64,000 nt of DNA, from positions 3,658,001 through 3,722,000 of the forward strand of contig OZ250162.1 in assembly GCA_965238025.1 (NCBI GenBank), in the 5' to 3' direction. Below the pieces are notes generated by a model that ran no database searches, was not told the DNA's origin, and was given only the letters and a program-made list of their open reading frames with translations. Numbering within the stretch: position 1 is the first letter of the stretch; each line of letters starts with the position of its first letter. The stretch is from Pelagihabitans sp965238025. GTDB taxonomy: Bacteria; Bacteroidota; Bacteroidia; Flavobacteriales; Flavobacteriaceae. Made by a program: the position numbers and the translations under genes. This document shows, piece by piece, positions 7,890 through 16,767 of this stretch.

Positions 7890-9041
7890 ATGAAAAAAAT
7901 ACTTTCACTTTCCCTGCTTGTTCTCTTTCTAAGTTGTAAACAACAAAAGAAAGAAGAATTGCCAGCTACTACTACTTTAGAGCAGCCAACGACTTCCTAT
8001 GCAAAAGGATTCAGTATAGAAAAAGTAGGCAATGGTATTACCCTGATCCGAGTTTCTTCACCATGGCCCGGTTCTGAATCCAGCTTTACTTATGCACTGA
8101 TTCCAAAGGAAAAAATGGCTTCGTTAACACTTAATAAAGATGAATATGATGCGCTTATTACCATACCTGTAGAACGTGTTGTGGCCACCTCTACCACACA
8201 TATCCCCGCTTTGGAAACACTAGGTATTTTGGACAGGTTGGTCGGATTTCCAGATACCAAATACGTCTCTTCCCCGATAGCTAGAAAAAGAATTGAAGAA
8301 GGAAAAGTGAAAGAATTGGGAAATAACGAATCCCTCAATACAGAAATGACGATCGCTTTGCATCCTGAGCTGGTCATAGGTTTTGCTATCAATGGACAAA
8401 ACAAGGCGTATGAGACCTTAGAGCGTTCAAATATCCCCGTAGTCTATAATGGCGATTGGACAGAGGAATCCCCATTGGGGAAGGCAGAATGGATCAAATT
8501 TTTTGCTCCATTTTTTCAGTTGGAAAAAAAAGCGGATCGAATTTTCAATGGAATCGAAGCATCTTATATACGGGCCAAAAAACTGGCGGCTAAAGCTCCT
8601 GAGAAACCCACCGTTATGAGTGGTGCGTTGTACAAAGACGTTTGGTATTTGCCTGGGGGAAGCAGTTGGGCAGCGCAGTTTCTTAAAGATGCGAATGCGC
8701 AATATTTGTGGGCAACAACAAGAGAAACAGGTAGCCTGTCGCTGAGCTGGGAAAGTGTTTTGGCAACGGCCCAACCCGCAGATTTTTGGATTTCTCCATC
8801 TCAATTCACCTCATATCGCGCTATGAACGAGGCCAGTGACCATTACCGACAGTTTATGGCATTCCAGGACAAAAAGATATTTACGTACGCCAAGACCACT
8901 GGTGATAGTGGTGGGCTACTCTATTATGAATTGGCTCCGCAACGACCTGACTTGGTATTGAAAGATCTGATTCATATTTTTCATCCTGAATTGTTGCCCA
9001 AACATAATTTGTACTTTTTTAAACCCTTAGATGTACTGTGA
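7890..9041 (+). CDS. btuF: ABC transporter substrate-binding lipoprotein, BtuF-type
   Basis: The 383-residue protein has a lipoprotein signal (LFLSC, Cys16) and a class III periplasmic-binding fold. The N-lobe starts at about residue 95 with VERVVATSTTHIPALETLG and continues GRLVGFPDTKYVSS-like; the C-lobe includes VWYLPGGSSWAAQFLKDANA. I chose the ATG at 7890 over the TTG one codon earlier. Its stop codon overlaps the GTG start of the permease gene by 4 bases. The family serves haem, siderophores or cobalamin; the divergent riboswitch-btuB operon favours cobalamin. The sequence alone does not exclude iron chelates. Confidence 0.85.
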   Translation: MKKILSLSLLVLFLSCKQQKKEELPATTTLEQPTTSYAKGFSIEKVGNGITLIRVSSPWPGSESSFTYALIPKEKMASLTLNKDEYDALITIPVERVVATSTTHIPALETLGILDRLVGFPDTKYVSSPIARKRIEEGKVKELGNNESLNTEMTIALHPELVIGFAINGQNKAYETLERSNIPVVYNGDWTEESPLGKAEWIKFFAPFFQLEKKADRIFNGIEASYIRAKKLAAKAPEKPTVMSGALYKDVWYLPGGSSWAAQFLKDANAQYLWATTRETGSLSLSWESVLATAQPADFWISPSQFTSYRAMNEASDHYRQFMAFQDKKIFTYAKTTGDSGGLLYYELAPQRPDLVLKDLIHIFHPELLPKHNLYFFKPLDVL

Positions 9042-10069
9042 ACGGTCAAAAAACATATGGCTATTCATTTGTGGCTTTGCTCCTCGCCTTGGTGCTATGC
9101 TTTGCCTTGAACATCAGTTTAGGATCTGTTTCCATTCCTTTTAAAGAAACCTTGAGTTCCTTATTCGGGGCACCTCTTAAAAATAATACCTGGGAATACA
9201 TCATTTGGAATTATAGAATCCCAAAGGCATTTACAGCGATACTTGTTGGTGGCGGACTCGCATTAAGCGGACTACTTATGCAAACCCTTTTTCGCAATCC
9301 CTTGGCCGGGCCTTTTGTTCTGGGCATTAGTTCTGGGGCAAGCTTAGGGGCGGCCATTCTAATAATGGGCTCTTCCCTGATTTCGGGCTTCATGGCTTTT
9401 GAATTGGTAAACGATGTTTCGCTGGCATTAGCAGCCAGTATCGGAAGTTTTCTAGTCTTGTTGATGGTCATGGTAGTAGCGGCAAAAGTAAAGGATACCA
9501 TGGCACTGCTAATCATCGGTTTAATGTTCGGCAGTATTACCGGAGCGGTCGTAAGTGTACTTTCCTATTTTACCAATGCAGAAAAATTACAACAATATAT
9601 CTATTGGTCGTTTGGTAGTGTTGGCAACCTTTCTTGGCAACAGTTGTTATTATTATCGGCAATCATTTTGGTAGGTCTAATTCTTAGTATACTATCCATA
9701 AAATCGTTAAACGCCTATTTATTGGGGGAAAATTATGCTAGGAGTCTGGGCGTAAATCTAAAAAAATCGCGCTATACCATCATTATCGCCACTGGATTGT
9801 TGGCAGGCTCAGTAACGGCCTTTGCCGGTCCCATCGCCTTTGTGGGGCTTGCCGTACCCCATTTAACGAGACAGTTGTTCCACACCACAGATCATAAGAT
9901 ATTGATGCCGGCAGTTTTAATATATGGTGCCATCTTAATGTTGCTCTGCGATATCGTGGCCCAACTACCCGGCTCGGCGAACGTCCTGCCAATAAATGCC
10001 ATTACCAGTATTCTTGGAGGTCCCGTGGTAATCTGGTTGTTGATACGTAAAAAACGAATGCTATTTTGA
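9038..10069 (+). CDS. btuC: FecCD-family ABC permease, BtuC-type
   Basis: The 343-residue polytopic protein shows about 9-10 membrane helices and the FecCD/BtuC signature RNPLAGPFVLGISSGASLG near residues 85-105. GPIAFVGLAVPHLTRQL near 270 contributes to the contact with the ATPase. It begins with GTG, whose bases overlap the stop of the binding-protein gene (GTGA), and its own stop overlaps the TTG start of the ATPase gene. Such tight coupling is typical of importer subunits needed in fixed ratio. Substrate assignment to B12 comes from the neighbouring riboswitch-controlled btuB. Confidence 0.9.
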   Translation: MNGQKTYGYSFVALLLALVLCFALNISLGSVSIPFKETLSSLFGAPLKNNTWEYIIWNYRIPKAFTAILVGGGLALSGLLMQTLFRNPLAGPFVLGISSGASLGAAILIMGSSLISGFMAFELVNDVSLALAASIGSFLVLLMVMVVAAKVKDTMALLIIGLMFGSITGAVVSVLSYFTNAEKLQQYIYWSFGSVGNLSWQQLLLLSAIILVGLILSILSIKSLNAYLLGENYARSLGVNLKKSRYTIIIATGLLAGSVTAFAGPIAFVGLAVPHLTRQLFHTTDHKILMPAVLIYGAILMLLCDIVAQLPGSANVLPINAITSILGGPVVIWLLIRKKRMLF

Positions 10070-10848
10070 ACCACAAGCTCCCACATATCGAACTGGAAGT
10101 GAATAGTCTAGCTGTAGGTTATAAGGATACTGTTGTTGCAAACGCAATAAACTTTAGTTTATCCAAAGGAGAAATGATGGCCATAGTGGGCAGTAATGGG
10201 ATTGGAAAGTCTACATTGCTCCGTACTTTGGGAAAGGTACAGTCCAAACTTTCTGGTACGATTTTAATTGACGAAAAACCGCTGGAAGAATTTAAATCGG
10301 CTTCCCTTGCGACCAAAATCAGTATGGTACTAACGGAACCTATTGCCTCAAAAAATATGACCGTTGAGGAATTGATTAGTCTGGGAAGACAACCCTACAC
10401 CAATTGGATAGGTACTTTATCTGAAGAGGATAAGTCAAAAATCAATGAGGCGATACAATTGTTGGAGCTCGAGAACTTTAGACATAAAAAATGCTATACC
10501 CTTAGTGATGGTCAATTACAGCGGGTTTTATTAGCAAGGGCCGTCGCACAAGATACTGCCATAATGTTGCTTGACGAACCTACCACACATTTAGACCTCT
10601 ATCACAAAGTTCAAATCCTAAAACTATTGCAACACATTGCCCACAAAACAAAAAAAGCAATTGTCTTTACCAGCCATGAAATAGAAATAGCGCTTCAACT
10701 CTGTGACAAAATATTAGTATTGGATGGTAAAACCAACTCTTTTGGTACATCAGAATCCCTTATTCGGGAAAAAGCATTTGAAAAATTATTCCCGCCGGAA
10801 GCACTACGTTTTGATTCCGAAACCGGTACTTTTAGAATTCAGGAGTAA
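10066..10848 (+). CDS. btuD: ABC transporter ATP-binding protein, BtuD-type
   Basis: This 260-residue ATPase has Walker A GSNGIGKST (42-50), a Q-loop region, the signature LSDGQ (a variant of LSGGQ), Walker B IMLLDEP followed by the D-loop TTHLDL, and the H-loop His in TSHE. It probably starts at TTG 10066, overlapping the permease stop as TTGA; no ATG lies nearby in frame before the conserved part. It completes the three-gene importer. The cognate outer-membrane receptor is encoded divergently at 5689-7527. Confidence 0.9.
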   Translation: MNHKLPHIELEVNSLAVGYKDTVVANAINFSLSKGEMMAIVGSNGIGKSTLLRTLGKVQSKLSGTILIDEKPLEEFKSASLATKISMVLTEPIASKNMTVEELISLGRQPYTNWIGTLSEEDKSKINEAIQLLELENFRHKKCYTLSDGQLQRVLLARAVAQDTAIMLLDEPTTHLDLYHKVQILKLLQHIAHKTKKAIVFTSHEIEIALQLCDKILVLDGKTNSFGTSESLIREKAFEKLFPPEALRFDSETGTFRIQE

Positions 10849-10895
10849 CCCAAATTATTACCTGTTGATTTTTTACAAATTGAAATGTTCCTTTC

Positions 10896-10925
10896 TTTGA
10901 TTTAGGGTTCAAACCATTATCTTTA
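10896..10925 (+). promoter_or_regulatory. Candidate promoter of the DUF6090 gene
   Basis: TTTG (10896-10899), an 18-base spacer and TATCTTTA (10918-10925, one mismatch to TAnnTTTG) fit the Bacteroidota housekeeping promoter. The expected start is about 27 bases before the GTG at 10957. Confidence 0.5.
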
Positions 10926-10956
10926 CTTCATACAATAAGTAACCTTAAATAATATT

Positions 10957-11661
10957 GTGAAGAAGGGATTCAGAATTAAGAATTGGAAACAATACGGATT
11001 TGAATTCTTATCAATCTTCATTGCAGTTGTATCGGCATTTGCTTTGAATAATTGGAATGAAAACAGAAGGAACGGTAACGCTGAAAATAAAATACTCACT
11101 GAAATTGCAAACGGTCTGGAAAAAGATCTAGATGATATTAAATTAAATGTATCAGGGCATGAATCTGGAGTTTCTGCTTGTAACTATTTTAGAAACTCAT
11201 TTGCCGGAAAAAACATAATGGTTGACTCTTTGATGTTTCATTACTTTAATTTAACGCGTGATTTTATATCTATCCAGAATGTTGCGGGCTATGAAACCCT
11301 CAAGTCAAAGGGGCTTGAATTAATCAAGAACGACTCATTACGTCTGGCAATAATATCCCTTTACGAATATGACTATAATACTTTAAAGAAGCTAGAGGAG
11401 GAGTATTCTGAAATGCAATTTCAAAAAAATTATTTTAAGGAGATCAATGAAGAGCTAGCCCCAAATTTCAAAGTTGATGATGTTGGGAACATAATGGGAG
11501 TTGATTCGCCCCTTAAGATCCAGGAAAATAAAAAGAATAAACTATTGCTTTATTTATGGAAAATCGAAATAAATAGGGTTTTCATTCTGAAATATTATTT
11601 TGAAATTGAAAAGAAAATAAGCAAGGTTCTGGAAGATATTAATATTGAGCTAAAACATTAG
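10957..11661 (+). CDS. DUF6090 family membrane protein
   Basis: This 234-residue protein begins with a short basic segment and then a single membrane helix (about residues 13-32) carrying the family signature EFLSIFIAVVSAFALNNWNE. The rest is helical, charged and probably extracytoplasmic, with a conserved middle around YETLKSKGLELIKNDSLR. DUF6090 is common in Flavobacteriia and has no known function. The start is GTG 10957 with a plausible promoter just upstream. The gene stands alone and is more A+T-rich than the B12 genes before it and rmuC after it. Confidence 0.8.
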   Translation: MKKGFRIKNWKQYGFEFLSIFIAVVSAFALNNWNENRRNGNAENKILTEIANGLEKDLDDIKLNVSGHESGVSACNYFRNSFAGKNIMVDSLMFHYFNLTRDFISIQNVAGYETLKSKGLELIKNDSLRLAIISLYEYDYNTLKKLEEEYSEMQFQKNYFKEINEELAPNFKVDDVGNIMGVDSPLKIQENKKNKLLLYLWKIEINRVFILKYYFEIEKKISKVLEDINIELKH

Positions 11662-11731
11662 TGAAAATGCATAAGGTTTTTGTAGAATAGTTCCAAACGA
11701 AAAGTATGCGCGAGAACTCAACAGTATATAA

Positions 11732-13081
11732 ATGAACGAATATCTGATATATCTTTTAGTTGGACTACTTTGCCTTGCGGCGGGCTATTTTTTGGGAAAT
11801 TATATCCAAAATCTAAAGACAAAATCCAACCAAAGTGCTTTGGAAGAGCGGGAAATACAACTACGAAATAGCATTTCGGACCTAGAATCCAAACTCTCGG
11901 ATGTTGAAGAACATAAGACACACCTACAGCGGGAAAAGGAAGCTTTGGGTAATCAGCTAGTGCGTCACGAAGCAGATATGGAAAATCTGCAACACAAGAA
12001 TCGGGAGCAGAAAGAAGAAGTTGAAAAACTACAGGAAAAATTCACCAAAGAATTTGAAAATCTTGCGAATAAAATTCTTGAGGAAAAGAGTCTCAAATTT
12101 ACCCAGCGCAATGAGAAAAATATCAAGGACATCCTAACTCCCCTTAATGAAAAGATACAATTGTTTGAAAAGAAGGTAGAAGAAAGTCAAAAGGAAAGTA
12201 TTAGTATTCATGCTGCCCTAAAAGAACAGCTATTGAATCTGCAAACGCAGAATCTAAAGATTACCCAAGAGGCAGAGAACCTGACCAAAGCCTTAAAGGG
12301 AGATAGTAAAATGCAAGGGAATTGGGGCGAATTGGTTTTGGAAAGGGTTCTCGAAAAATCGGGCCTCGAAAAGGATAGGGAATATTCAGTTCAAAAGAGC
12401 TTTACTTTGGCAGACGGATCAAGGGTGCTTCCCGATGTGATCATTCACCTTCCGGATGGAAAGAAAATGATCGTAGATTCTAAAGTTTCACTAACGGATT
12501 ATGAACGCTATGTAAATTCGGAGAACGATGAGGAACAAGCCAAATTCCTAAAGGACCATATCAATTCTCTTCGTAGGCATGTAGACCAGTTATCGGCCAA
12601 GAAGTATGAGGATCTATATGAGATGGAAAGCCCTGATTTTGTGCTCCTCTTTATACCCATAGAACCTGCATTTGCAATTGCCATAAATAACGACAACTCT
12701 ATATATAACAAAGCTTTTGAACAAAATATTGTGATTGTCACCCCATCTACCCTGCTGGCAACCTTACGTACCATAGATAGTATGTGGAACAACGAAAAAC
12801 AACAGCGCAACGCTATCGAAATAGCGCGACAGGCAGGTGCCTTATATGATAAGTTTGAGGGTTTTGTATCTGACCTGACCAAAGTGGGCAAAAAAATGGA
12901 CGATGCCAAAGACGAATACAAAGGGGCCATGAACAAGCTTGTTGAAGGTCGTGGTAACATTATTACCAGTATTGAAAAGTTGAAAAAAATGGGTGCCAAG
13001 GCAAAAAAATCGATTCCTGAACCCATTTTAAAAAGAGCCCAGGAAGACGATTATGACGAGGAACCTCGATTGAATTTATAA
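11732..13081 (+). CDS. rmuC: DNA recombination protein RmuC
   Basis: The 449-residue product has an N-terminal membrane helix (about 5-25), a long coiled coil to about residue 190 and the RmuC domain at about 195-400. Recognisable blocks are GDSKMQGNWGELVLERVLE, DGSRVLPDVIIHLPDGKKM, VDSKVSLTDYERY and FVLLFIPIEPAFAIA. RmuC limits inversions at short inverted repeats in E. coli and belongs to the restriction-endonuclease-like fold; the Asp/Glu/Lys residues in those blocks are the presumed active site. The C-terminal tail is acidic. It probably shares a transcript with the small gene at 13111. Confidence 0.95.
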   Translation: MNEYLIYLLVGLLCLAAGYFLGNYIQNLKTKSNQSALEEREIQLRNSISDLESKLSDVEEHKTHLQREKEALGNQLVRHEADMENLQHKNREQKEEVEKLQEKFTKEFENLANKILEEKSLKFTQRNEKNIKDILTPLNEKIQLFEKKVEESQKESISIHAALKEQLLNLQTQNLKITQEAENLTKALKGDSKMQGNWGELVLERVLEKSGLEKDREYSVQKSFTLADGSRVLPDVIIHLPDGKKMIVDSKVSLTDYERYVNSENDEEQAKFLKDHINSLRRHVDQLSAKKYEDLYEMESPDFVLLFIPIEPAFAIAINNDNSIYNKAFEQNIVIVTPSTLLATLRTIDSMWNNEKQQRNAIEIARQAGALYDKFEGFVSDLTKVGKKMDDAKDEYKGAMNKLVEGRGNIITSIEKLKKMGAKAKKSIPEPILKRAQEDDYDEEPRLNL

Positions 13082-13110
13082 GAACTAAAAATCAAGTAAA
13101 GAATTAAAGC

Positions 13111-13476
13111 ATGAAAAAAATATTGGGAATAGGCATTTTAGGGATATTGACAATTTTGCTGGGCTTTTATGCCTTTATATACTTTGTTACCTTCAGTGAA
13201 GGTACCCGCTCCGGTGAGCTTATAAAGTTCAGTCATAAGGGCGTTATTGTAAAGACTTGGGAAGGGGAAATAAGTCAGGGAATCTCTGGAGCACAAATTT
13301 TTACATTTTCAGTTTTGGATAAGGACCAGGAGGTTATTAATAAGTTACAAGAATATCAAGGGCAATATGTAAAGTTGAAGTATGTAGAACGTTACGCTAC
13401 CTTTTTCTGGCTTGGTGACACCAAATACTTTATCACTGAAGTAACCCAGGAAAAATCTCCCCATATTAGAAATTGA
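13111..13476 (+). CDS. Small single-pass membrane protein, conserved
   Basis: The 121-residue product has a hydrophobic N-terminal segment at about 5-27 (an uncleaved anchor or signal). A small, probably beta-rich domain follows (SGELIKFSHKGVIVKTWEGE, VKLKYVERYATFFWLGDTKYF). I recall similar Bacteroidota proteins carrying the name 6-phosphogluconate dehydrogenase; nothing in the sequence supports that name, since there is no Rossmann fold and the real gnd is at 16768. It lies 29 bases after rmuC, probably in the same transcript. A heptanucleotide repeat begins two bases after its stop codon. Function unknown. Confidence 0.75.
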   Translation: MKKILGIGILGILTILLGFYAFIYFVTFSEGTRSGELIKFSHKGVIVKTWEGEISQGISGAQIFTFSVLDKDQEVINKLQEYQGQYVKLKYVERYATFFWLGDTKYFITEVTQEKSPHIRN

Positions 13477-13478
13477 TG

Positions 13479-13540
13479 GGAAGTCGGAAGTCGGAAGTCG
13501 GAAGTCGGAAGTCGGAAGTCGGAAGTCGGAAGTCGGAAGT
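13479..13540 (+). repeat. Heptanucleotide tandem repeat (GGAAGTC)n
   Basis: Eight perfect copies of GGAAGTC run from 13479 to 13534, followed by a partial GGAAGT. The array begins two bases after the TGA of the 13111-13476 gene and lies upstream of the thioesterase gene. The purine-rich strand is the coding strand of both neighbours. Confidence 0.97.
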
Positions 13541-13623
13541 TTAGAAAAAAATACTTTATTTAGCGCATAACCTTTAAAGCCTTGACCATATAGTAAACTT
13601 CTAAACAATTAACCTCTTAAAAC

Positions 13624-14169
13624 ATGGCATCTTTTAAAACAGCTCGAGAATCCAGGCTTTCTATCACAGAATTGATGCTTCCCTCCCATTCCAATTTTGG
13701 GGGTAAGATTCATGGCGGCCATATACTTAGCTTAATGGATCAAATCGCCTTTGCCTGTGCCTCTAAACATTCCCGTTGTTATTGTGTAACTGCATCTGTA
13801 AATCGCGTGGATTTTTTACATCCCGTTGAAGTTGGGGAGTTATTGACCTTAAAAGCATCCATCAATTATACAGGACGTACTTCAATGGTAGTGGGTGTTC
13901 GTGTAGAATCGCAAAATGTAACTTCTGGGAAAAAGACACATTGTAATTCTTCATATTTCACCATGGTCGCCAAGGACAAAAATGGGAATAGCACTTCGGT
14001 TCCGGGGTTACTAGTTGAAAATAAAGAAGGCGTACGCCGGTTTGCAAGAAGTAAATTTCGAAAAGAAGCCGCTTTTATAAGGGACACACAATTTGACGAA
14101 AACCATTTTAATGTGGACGAATATTTAGAAGTCTTGGAGAAAGAAAATATTAAGGTAATGCTCAAGTAG
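13624..14169 (+). CDS. Acyl-CoA thioesterase (hotdog fold)
   Basis: The 181-residue protein is a single hotdog-fold acyl-CoA hydrolase of the YciA/BFIT-like group. It has the typical LPSHSNFGGKIHGGHILSLM block at about residues 18-40, the hotdog helix DQIAFACASKHS, and VDFLHPVEVGELLTLKASI followed by a strand pair ending CNSSYFTMVAKD. Members hydrolyse fatty acyl-CoA in the cytoplasm. The C-terminal 40 residues are a charged extension. It lies 148 bases after the small membrane gene, with the heptamer array between them, so it may have its own promoter. Chain-length preference cannot be told. Confidence 0.9.
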   Translation: MASFKTARESRLSITELMLPSHSNFGGKIHGGHILSLMDQIAFACASKHSRCYCVTASVNRVDFLHPVEVGELLTLKASINYTGRTSMVVGVRVESQNVTSGKKTHCNSSYFTMVAKDKNGNSTSVPGLLVENKEGVRRFARSKFRKEAAFIRDTQFDENHFNVDEYLEVLEKENIKVMLK

Positions 14170-14201
14170 TATGCCCATGCATTTTATGATGCGGTAAAAA
14201 A

Positions 14202-14912
14202 TTAAATCAATGCCGCTGCCGGTTCATCTAAAAACCAAACTAATTTTCCTGAGGTGGGTCGTACCAGCGTGGCGGGATAGTTTTTAGTCTTTTCCACCTT
14301 TTTTTTAATCTCGTATATTTTTTCAGCCTTGTTCCTTCCTGTGACCAAAAAAACCACCTCCTTGGCATTATTGATCAGCTGCCCGGTTATACTTACCCTT
14401 TTCTGACCAGAATCGGGATGGGTGGCCACCACGCAATACGTACTCGAATCCCATAAATTTATTTCATGTGGGAAGATAGAGGCCGTATGCCCATCATCCC
14501 CCATTCCCAAAATAACCAAATCAAATTGTGATATTTTATTTGACTTGGGCAGATTTTCTTTCAAGACTCTAGCATATCGCCCAGCTTCGTAACTTGGATT
14601 GTTTTCCCCTTTTATCCGACGTATATTATCCTTTGGAATATCGATTTTCGAAATCAAATGTTCCAATGTCATTTTATAATTACTGTCGGCATCCGTAGCG
14701 GGCACACAACGTTCATCGCCCCAATAAAGATGCACTTTATTCCAGTCAATTTTTGATTGAAAATTAGAAGCCAATTCATCAAATACAACCTTGGGCGTGC
14801 TACCTCCAGAAAGTGCGATATGAAAGACCTCTTTATTGGCAATTTGATCTGCCAAATAGTTCGAAAAGTTAACCGCAACTTCTGGTTTGGTTTTATATGT
14901 TTTTATATTCAT
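14202..14912 (-). CDS. pgl: 6-phosphogluconolactonase
   Basis: This 236-residue protein has the NagB/Pgl fold with SGGSTP (35-40), YWGDERCVP (63-71) and LGMGDDGHTASIFP (135-148). The last is the DevB-type signature, in which His142 is probably catalytic. It hydrolyses 6-phosphogluconolactone, the second step of the oxidative pentose phosphate pathway. It follows zwf on the same strand after 77 bases that hold a heptanucleotide repeat, and the two are almost certainly one operon. Confidence 0.96.
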   Translation of the reverse strand: MNIKTYKTKPEVAVNFSNYLADQIANKEVFHIALSGGSTPKVVFDELASNFQSKIDWNKVHLYWGDERCVPATDADSNYKMTLEHLISKIDIPKDNIRRIKGENNPSYEAGRYARVLKENLPKSNKISQFDLVILGMGDDGHTASIFPHEINLWDSSTYCVVATHPDSGQKRVSITGQLINNAKEVVFLVTGRNKAEKIYEIKKKVEKTKNYPATLVRPTSGKLVWFLDEPAAALI

Positions 14913-14954
14913 CTAATTCTACAATTGAAGGGAATCCAAAATTCAATCTCTGTC

Positions 14955-14989
14955 TTGTCTCTTGTCTCTTGTCTCTTGTCTCTTGTCTC
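14955..14989 (-). repeat. Heptanucleotide tandem repeat (GAGACAA)n
   Basis: Five perfect copies of TTGTCTC (plus strand) occupy 14955-14989; in the sense of zwf-pgl the unit is GAGACAA. The array abuts the TAG stop of zwf with no base between and lies 42 bases upstream of the pgl start. As in the other array of this window, the purine-rich strand is the mRNA strand. Confidence 0.97.
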
Positions 14990-16522
14990 CTAATAAATAA
15001 CACAGAACCCAGGGTCATCGGCCAAACTAAGCCCAGGGTTTCGCCATCTTCCTATACCATCTATAAGCTCATCGGCATTTTCGGGGCCCCAAGCGCCAGC
15101 GGAATATCCATAAACGCGTACATCCTTGCCATTCTTCCAATAGTCCAAAATAGGGTCGACAAACTCCCAAGCGGCCTCCACCTCATCGGCACGTGCGTAC
15201 AATGTGGCATCACCCTGCATGGCATCTAATAACAGTCGCTCATAGGCCCGCATCACATTGGTCTCTGTCAGGCTGGAATAATAAAAATCGAGATTGGCCC
15301 GCTCCACTTTAAAACCTTGTCCCGGTACCTTAACTCCAAATTTAATGAGCACACCTTCATCCGGTTGAATGCGGATAATTAATTTATTGTCCTTGTTCAA
15401 CATTCCGGAATCCTTAAAAATTTGATGGTGCGGCGATTTAAAATGAATGACAACCTCGGTAACCTTAGCAGGCATCCGCTTGGCCGTTCGCATATAAAAA
15501 GGAACATCTGCCCATCTCCAATTATCAACAAAAAATTTAAGGGCTGCATAGGTTTCCGTTGTGGAGTCGGGGTCGACCCCTTCCTCTTCCCGATATCCAT
15601 TTACCTGCTGCCCGTCAATGATAGAACTTACATATTGTGCTCGTATCGTATTGTTTTCCAGCGTCGTTTTATCAGTCATCTTTCGCAACGACTTTAGGGC
15701 CTTTAATTTTTCATTCCTTATTTCCTCAGCGGTTGCATTAAAGGGTGGTTCCATGACGATTAAAGCGACAATCTGTAGCAAATGACTTTGAAACATATCA
15801 CGCAATGCTCCGGACTTATCGTAATATCCGCCTCGTTTTTCAACTCCACCACTTTCGGCATTGGTAATTTCTATATGGTGAATATAATTTCGATTCCAAA
15901 GCGGTTCAAAAATACTGTTGGCGAAACGGGTCACTAATAGGTTTTGAACCGTCTCTTTACCTAGGTAATGATCAATACGGTAAATCTGCGATTCCTTAAA
16001 ACAGCTTTGCAAGGCATGATTGAGTTTTTTGGCAGTCGCCAAGCTATATCCGAATGGCTTTTCTACGATTAAACGGCGCCAACCATTTTTCTCTTCATTT
16101 AGTCCCTGGGAGTGCAGGTTTTTCGCTATGGGTTGGTAAGCTGCCGGCGGTGTGGAAAGGTAAAATATAAAATTGCCATTGGTATGATGCTCCGCATCCA
16201 AATCAATAATTCTTTTATTCAATCTACTATAGTCGGTATCTTCATCTTTGCTCAGTACATGATAAAATAAACGGGAGGCAAATTCTCTTATAAATTTTCG
16301 TTCCCCCTCGCTTAATTCCTCCTTTAAATGTTTGCTCTCCGTTACAACATTCTTACGGAATTCTTCATCGGACCAAGGGGAGCGACTTGCGCCCAACACC
16401 ACAAAATGTTCCGGAAGATGCCCGTCCTTAGCAAGATTAAAAATCGCGGGGATTAACTTTCTTGCAGTAAGGTCGCCCGAAGCACCAAAAATAATAAGCA
16501 TTTGATCGTCAGTATTGGTCAT
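14990..16522 (-). CDS. zwf: Glucose-6-phosphate 1-dehydrogenase
   Basis: The 510-residue protein carries the NADP-binding GASGDLT (13-19), EKPFG (154-158) and the active-site signature RIDHYLGKE (182-190) with its catalytic His. The substrate-binding C-terminal domain follows (HHIEITNAESGGVEKRGGYYD and NVMRAYERLLLDAMQGD). Length is normal. It catalyses the entry step of the oxidative pentose phosphate pathway. It is divergent from gnd (246 bases apart) and followed by pgl, so all three pathway genes are clustered. Confidence 0.97.
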   Translation of the reverse strand: MTNTDDQMLIIFGASGDLTARKLIPAIFNLAKDGHLPEHFVVLGASRSPWSDEEFRKNVVTESKHLKEELSEGERKFIREFASRLFYHVLSKDEDTDYSRLNKRIIDLDAEHHTNGNFIFYLSTPPAAYQPIAKNLHSQGLNEEKNGWRRLIVEKPFGYSLATAKKLNHALQSCFKESQIYRIDHYLGKETVQNLLVTRFANSIFEPLWNRNYIHHIEITNAESGGVEKRGGYYDKSGALRDMFQSHLLQIVALIVMEPPFNATAEEIRNEKLKALKSLRKMTDKTTLENNTIRAQYVSSIIDGQQVNGYREEEGVDPDSTTETYAALKFFVDNWRWADVPFYMRTAKRMPAKVTEVVIHFKSPHHQIFKDSGMLNKDNKLIIRIQPDEGVLIKFGVKVPGQGFKVERANLDFYYSSLTETNVMRAYERLLLDAMQGDATLYARADEVEAAWEFVDPILDYWKNGKDVRVYGYSAGAWGPENADELIDGIGRWRNPGLSLADDPGFCVIY

Positions 16523-16728
16523 AAGTCTACCGATATTTTTTTGTTATGTGAATATATTAAAGCTTATCCGGTTTCCAAGAACAATAGAACGAAAACCCGA
16601 TATTTTCAGTTATTTTTGGTTCGGGGCCTTTAGCGCAGCTGCTCTTGAAAAGGGGACGCAAAATATAGATTTCCCACTATTCTGAAATAAACTCAGCAAG
16701 GGCTTGGGAATGGAAAATACATTATAGG

Positions 16729-16746
16729 TTTCCGCCTTCGCGGAAA
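16729..16746. repeat. Short palindrome (TTTCCGC-CTTC-GCGGAAA)
   Basis: A perfect 7-bp stem with a 4-base loop lies 21 bases upstream of the gnd start. Palindromes of this kind recur between genes in flavobacterial genomes as I remember them, so it may be a dispersed REP-like element. If transcribed it would form a hairpin in the gnd leader. No second copy is visible in this window. Confidence 0.6.
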
Positions 16747-16767
16747 TGAAAATAAATTGTAATATAG

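Noticed and set aside
13111..13476. Naming the small membrane protein 6-phosphogluconate dehydrogenase
   Set aside because: No Rossmann fold or catalytic motif is present, and a genuine gnd lies at 16768-18171.
13479..13540. CRISPR-like array
   Set aside because: The units are 7 bases in direct tandem with no spacers, and no cas genes are present in the window.
13345..13608. Minus-strand open frame with repeated peptide LPTSDFR
   Set aside because: It is only the translation of the heptanucleotide array plus the reverse of the small membrane protein gene. It has no start context or homology.
14757..15229. Plus-strand frames through the TTGTCTC array
   Set aside because: They overlap pgl and zwf in antisense and consist largely of repeat translation.
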